Shown here: positions 59,500 through 64,000 of the stretch, in pieces
Numbering within the stretch: position 1 is the stretch's first letter
Layout: the number at the start of each line of letters is the position of its first letter
Assembly: GCA_016647705.1 (NCBI GenBank)
Contig: CM028335.1
Location: forward strand, 33,866,212-33,930,211
From: Eucommia ulmoides
Lineage: Eukaryota; Streptophyta; Magnoliopsida; Garryales; Eucommiaceae
DNA: 64,000 bases
Reading direction: 5' to 3'
Notes under the pieces: generated by a model
The model's input: only the letters and a program-made list of their open reading frames with translations
Told to the model about the DNA's origin: nothing
The model's database searches: none
Made by a program: the position numbers and the translations under genes

Positions 59500-59765
59500 T
59501 AACTGCAGAAGGTCCACCGCTTAGGCGGTGGAGCCCTTTTTTTAAAAAAAAAAAAAACTTTCTAACGTTTATTCGCCTAGGCGGTGGCTTTTCAGCCTAG
59601 GCGAATTTACACCAGTGTGAAAAATATTGGGTTCTGACATTAATCCACCTAGGCGGTGGTTTTTCCGCCTAGGTGAATTTATGCCAGTGTAAAAACTCAG
59701 CCAACTGCACAATTTTCGCCTAGGTGGTGGTTTGTCCACCTAGGCGAAGTTACGCCAGTGTGAAA
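59500..59765 (-). repeat. Palindromic ~72-bp repeats in the leader of element C
   Basis: Three units (from about 59573, 59647 and 59717) each have CGCCTAGG(C/T)GGTGG, a 4-8-nt spacer, a second CCTAGGCGAA-type word, then 'ttacaccagtgtgaaaa'. A further 18-bp near-palindrome CCACCGCTTAGGCGGTGG is at about 59513-59530. The units use the same core as the LTR array but in a different repeat frame. Confidence 0.85.
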
Positions 59766-60320
59766 TTTTGCTGGATTTCTTCATGTTTTCACAACGTTTC
59801 TCTACGCCACTTACTTCAACTTCACTTATTCAACGTGTTTAAGCATGAAACACTTCCCCAAGTGTCCACACTCCTAAATTCACTTCCGAACATATTCCAA
59901 AACCATGCTGGCTTCCAAAAAGAATAAATAATCAAATAAATAGTAACAAAAATCGGGTAATTTGATACCCTGAGTTTCATTTAAAAAAAAAATTGCGCTT
60001 GAGTTACCGTCCCCAACTAGACTTTCGTGTTACTAAGTATTTTTCACCAAAATTCTCCATAGATAAGGAATTTGGGCTCAAATGCTCAGTCAGATCAAGA
60101 TCATGAATTGAAGTCGGCGTCATCTCTCTGTCATTATCATTTGCAATATAAGCTCGATCTCGGGGATTGAGAATTAAGAATTCCAATCTTCTTCATCGTT
60201 TCTCGCATGGCTTGATCACATTAACACAATAAAACAAAAATTAAAATTAAAAACAAAAAAAAATGTCAGGATTAACAATCGACCACTTAGTCGCAATATC
60301 AACTTAAAATTCACACAATT

Positions 60321-60337
60321 CCCTGGTAACGGCGCCA
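60321..60337 (-). other. Primer-binding site of element C, tRNA-Asp type
   Basis: Plus-strand CCCTGGTAACGGCGCCA matches the 3' end of tRNA-Asp at 15 of 17 positions, 6 bp inside the 5' LTR. Confidence 0.8.
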
Positions 60338-60343
60338 AAAACT

Positions 60344-61822
60344 TGGTAGGGCGTAAAATACACCGTTACTTACTCTTGCAAGTATACGAGGTCTAAGTTT
60401 TAATACAATGGATCTTTGAAGATCGGATATCGTTCCCACATAGAAAAGTGTGAATAATTGAATACCGCAATTTACGTAGTCTCATGTTATCCTCACGATT
60501 AAAGAAATGATTTAAAATTAAACTAAGCTAAACTACAATTAGTGGGTTAATCCTAACTAAGTTGATTTGACTAGGGATTGATTTTGTTCACTTAATACAT
60601 GTTTGATTTCGTTTAGTTAACAAAAGCGGAGTTTAGGTATCCGATAATCTCGGTTCGTAAACTCTCCTGCTACCTCTTCCGAGTGTAAGACGGGGGAATA
60701 CACGACTTCGTGTCAATGAAGAGGTCCCCCTCAATGTCTTAATGACTCTAGGCCACGTGAGTCTTGACCCAAGGTCATCGATTGCATACTAACTAACTCC
60801 CTCCCGGGTCATTAGATCGTAACGGTGTGTTTACCCTAATCCGAATCCAGGGTTACCTCTCCCGAGTGTCAAACCCTATATTCTCAGATCCAACCCTAAT
60901 ATCATTACAAGCATACTAATATCGTCATCAAATGATAAACACAATTGGATTTAAAAGCAAGAACCTTTAAAGAAACATATATTAAACCAAACGAGTATTT
61001 ACATGAATTACATCTAACACTAACTAATCTCTAATTAAACTAACATGTTCTTAGCCATTACAATATTAAATCAAGAGGATATCATCAATATAAATAATAA
61101 ACATTAAGTACAAAGATAGAAACAAGGGAAGAAAAATCAAATCTCAAAGTGGAGTTGTCCACTTTCGCTAAAGAACAATCCTCCCGAGCTTCCTCTTCTC
61201 CATTGATGAACTTCTTCTTCTAGCTCTTCAAGAATTGGCCAAGAACACTTCCTAAAACTAATCTAATCCTAACTAAAGTGAAAAATAGCTCTCAAAACAT
61301 GATTGGGGTTTTTTACAATTGGGGGAGAAAGGGTTTAAAAAGCAAGGTTTGGGAAATATCTTCAAAATATCTAAAAATAGATATTTCTGCATAGAGTGTG
61401 ACCGCCTAGGTGGTGGTTCATTGCCTTGGAGGTGGTTGAGTCGGTTAAGCTTTTGTCGGATCTTTGCCCAGGCAGTGGTTTCTCCACCTAGACAGTGGCT
61501 GCTGTTACAACATTCTGACGTTTTCTTGCCTAGGCGGTGATTCAGCACTTCAGCACTCCAACATTCTGATGTTTTCTCACCTAGGCGGTGGTTTAGCACT
61601 TCATCACTCCAACTTTCTGCCTAAGCGGTGGTCTTCATGCACCGAAACCCTGTTCTTCACGTTTTATTCACCGTTTCTCCACCGTTTTCGCTTGTTTATC
61701 GCTCGTTAACGTCCATTCACCTGTTTTACACTAAAACAAACTAAAATGCAATTAAATATAACTAATATTCTAGAAAACTAACAAATTTAGTTTCAAAATA
61801 GATAGGTATTTTACACCTATCA
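60344..61822 (-). repeat. Element C 5' LTR
   Basis: 1,479 bp. Palindrome array at 61400-61635 (five or six units, two decayed to 'cccaggcagtgg' and 'cctagacagtgg'). TATA-like TTTAAA at 61334-61340 in plus view. Close in sequence to the 3' LTR, so insertion was fairly recent compared with other elements here. Confidence 0.85.
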
Positions 61823-62483
61823 GTGACTAACAAATGTTATTTTGTCCTAGTAATGTTCAAAGAATTATCTTTTATTTTATTTACTCCAGTAAGTAGGGAG
61901 TCATACTTTCTATATAATCCACTAAGTAGGGAGTCATACTTTCTATATAATCCATGTAGCGAACTTTGATTAGTGATCCCCATCCAGTTGGCCCAAGTTA
62001 ATAGGTGTTGAGATACCCCTACAACTTAATACTCAGATTATTTAAAGAGCGTGATTCACCCTACTGCTTTCGCATGACCACTCGATGTTTAGAATGTTTC
62101 GGAGACCAATATTTATTTATTATTTTCTTTCTCTTAACACATACTTTCATTCTTACATTTTAGAGAATTATGTGTAGTTTGAGTCAGTCCTGAGGTCTTC
62201 GTTGATTTCATCCACTTTCCCGTTACTTTCCCCAATATTAGGTATTATCTTGATAAAGGCATGTTGTCTTCTTCCAGTCTTGATTATCTTCTATTTTATA
62301 AGGTTCCCCCTACTTTAATTTTAAGTAGGTTTCCATGTGCTTCTAAATTGGTTATGGCTAGATAAAATCTAGGTTTATATTAGTCGATCCTTCTTTGTTC
62401 ATCTACCCGATCTTTCAAGAACTTCTCTATGGAAGTGGCAGGTTCTAAGACTTTATCTATCATTCTTCACATCACAGATCGTC
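61823..62483. other. Unclassified DNA with a 33-bp tandem duplication
   Basis: 'aagtagggagtcatactttc' and the next 13 bp occur twice (61891 and 61924). The rest is AT-rich without a supported ORF and leads into family D copy 2. Confidence 0.6.
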
Positions 62484-64000
62484 TGGATATTTCTTCCTTC
62501 ATTCTGGTTAAGGAGGTCTTCTATACTCTTTTATGGTTACTTGGACACTCCCAGGTTGGAACATGTGTAACTATTCTACATGAGGCTTCTTAGGTTTTCT
62601 TTCTAACATTCTCAGATTTTTTTTTTGTCAATATCTCACATTCGTTTGGTTGAAACAAGATATTTCTTTTAACGTTTTCCTCTGGATAATGGTCTAATTT
62701 AGTATTGGAAATATATTAATATTATTTTTAACTATTCGCAGTGTGTAAATCGCGACAAGTAAATTGATTTAGGAAAGCTAGCGTATAAAGATTAGAGTCG
62801 GCCTAAGACAAAATAAGCCCGCATCTAGTGATACGTAGATCTAGTACATAGGTATCCAAGACAATACCTAATTCATTAGAAGGGACTTTAAGAAGTTAAA
62901 GGAAAGCTGAGATATTCTTTTTTCTTGGAATAATGAGGCTGAGTTCGTCTGGCTTAGTATTTGTTTCAGGGTGGTAATGTCTTTTTGCATCGTCGAACTT
63001 TTCGAGTCATTCAGAGTACTTCCAATATAAGAAGAGATCGACTACATTTTACGATCTTACAAGTGACTCTCAAATGGATTTTTACGAAAGTTAACTAAAG
63101 CATATTTTCTAGATTTATTAAGTAACTAACAACCTAGACCTCTACTGATGAATTTTTAAGGATGCAAATTATCCTATCTTTATGTATAGTTATATTCCAG
63201 ACTATGTGTGAGTATGTCTACCTGGGTGATTAAGTTCGTGTTGTATGTATGCAACCCTAGGAAGACGTAGCTCTAGCCGACAACCTTGAGGCACGCTCTA
63301 GACAGACCTTAGCTTGGACATGGCTTCGTAGAACCAGGATAACTTGTAACTTTTGGTTCATCCTCAAGTTTAAGAGTTACAGTCATTTTAAGACTATGGC
63401 ATGATTGACCTTTAATTCTCAAGATGCAGATCATTCTTCCTAGAACTCTAAGGCGGAATTGTCATTTTCTCCCTCAAAACATGAATCATGGCTCCTAGAA
63501 CTTAATGGCTGAATTATTCCTTGTTTTTTTTCTTTTCAAAATAGGGATCATTGTCCCTAGAAATAAATGATTGACTTGTTCTTTTCTTCCATAAAACATA
63601 AATCACTATTCTAAGGACCGAATGATAGAATTATCCTATATTTTTCCTCAAAATATGAATCATTTCCCTAGGACTTAATGGTAAAACTATCCTTTTTTTC
63701 CTCAAAACATGGATCATCATTCTTAGAATTTGAGGAAGGGTCTCAGACACCTTTGACCCAAGACGTCTCACTGAGGGTGAATTTAATTTGACAGTTTGAC
63801 TGGTAAACCTTAGGTAGCTTCCTATCATGAGAGATTTTGACAAGGTTTAACGCATTTTGAACCTAAAATAAATGTCTTCCCTATGATTCATAATTCCTAC
63901 TATATAGGTTTCATGAGAAAGGACACTATGCCTAGGACATGAGTTGTATCTCCTAAGGACGATTTGGATCGTACAGTCCTAATTTGACTGGATGACGAAA
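62484..64000 (-). mobile_element. Family D repeat, copy 2 (runs off the window)
   Basis: Homologous and colinear to 41609-44170, with a deletion of about 690 bp that removes most of the ORF. The ORF start region is still recognisable at about 62935-63050 on the minus strand. The leader tandem repeat is at 63430-63730 (spacings 55, 62, 55, 56, 55). Confidence 0.6.

Larger units (their letters stand above)
54563..61822 (-). mobile_element. Gypsy-type element C with accessory ORF, complete but dead
   Basis: Two similar LTRs (54563-55983 and 60344-61822, more than 90% identical by eye) flank 4,360 bp. On the minus strand: 5' LTR, PBS (60337-60321), leader with palindromic repeats (59500-59765), a frameshifted protein gene (58867-57769), non-coding DNA, polypurine tract TAAGTTTGGGGGTAT (55998-55984), 3' LTR. 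There is no gag, RT or integrase, so it is non-autonomous. It belongs to the same LTR family as element A (shared 'cgtattcccTC' and 'acccgggag' blocks and TGATAGGTGTA start). Flanking pentamers AAACT and GTGAC do not match. Confidence 0.85.

Noticed and set aside
61319-61709. Overlapping plus-strand frames of 73-81 codons in element C LTR
   Set aside because: Created by the CCTAGG repeats, present in both LTRs with different breaks.

Overview
The window is nuclear DNA of a flowering plant, most likely a eudicot. It is AT-rich and has no bacterial-type gene organisation. It is made almost wholly of transposable-element remnants: Ty1/Copia and Ty3/Gypsy LTR retrotransposons, Helitrons, and pieces of captured or decayed plant genes. 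I find no intact host gene, rRNA, tRNA or CRISPR array. Every recognisable coding segment is broken by stops, frameshifts or deletions. The species cannot be named from this sequence.

Layout, left to right. Bases 1-637 are the 5' part of a minus-strand Helitron that runs off the window. Bases 649-6060 are a second Helitron of the same family with both termini visible and no Rep/helicase gene. Bases 6061-8818 are the distal part of an LTR of family 'X', split by a Copia solo LTR (6375-8439) with a perfect target duplication. X then continues into a 21/25-bp minisatellite (8820-9203 and 14156-15212), itself split by a gutted Gypsy element 'A' (9204-14155). Bases 15213-18764 are unclassified. 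Bases 18765-22055 hold the 5' LTR, primer-binding site and gag remains of Gypsy element 'B1' on the minus strand. Bases 23544-29967 are a Copia element on the minus strand with target duplication ATAAG, PBS, and broken gag, protease, integrase and RT; its left LTR is cut at about 25200.

Bases 29973-33300 are low-complexity AT-rich DNA. Bases 33300-34395 are a collapsed second Copia element on the plus strand. Bases 36100-36789 may be a plant-mobile-domain gene relic. Bases 36790-37065 are another X LTR start, interrupted by a third Helitron 3' end (37066). Bases 38896-39613 hold four exon relics of a kinesin-7 motor domain. Bases 39794-41608 are a truncated Copia LTR. Bases 41609-44200 and 62484-64000 are two copies of an unclassified family 'D' with a tandem-repeat leader and an unknown ORF. 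Bases 45015-46030 form a large inverted repeat of B-family LTR pieces, followed by B2 internal DNA (46208-48824) and a B LTR (48825-50241). Bases 50242-54562 are unclassified repeat DNA. Bases 54563-61822 are Gypsy element 'C', with two similar LTRs, a PBS, a polypurine tract and a frameshifted accessory protein gene.

The main points of interest are four. First, nearly every LTR family here carries an array of short palindromes in U3 just upstream of its TATA box, with a different palindrome in each family. Second, the B copies both have gag but lack pol at the same place, so they look like a gag-only (TR-GAG-like) family. Third, two Helitrons lie head-to-tail with an 11-bp spacer that also follows the second copy. 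Fourth, there is a B-LTR inverted repeat able to give a long hairpin RNA. I found no convincing novel functional system beyond these.
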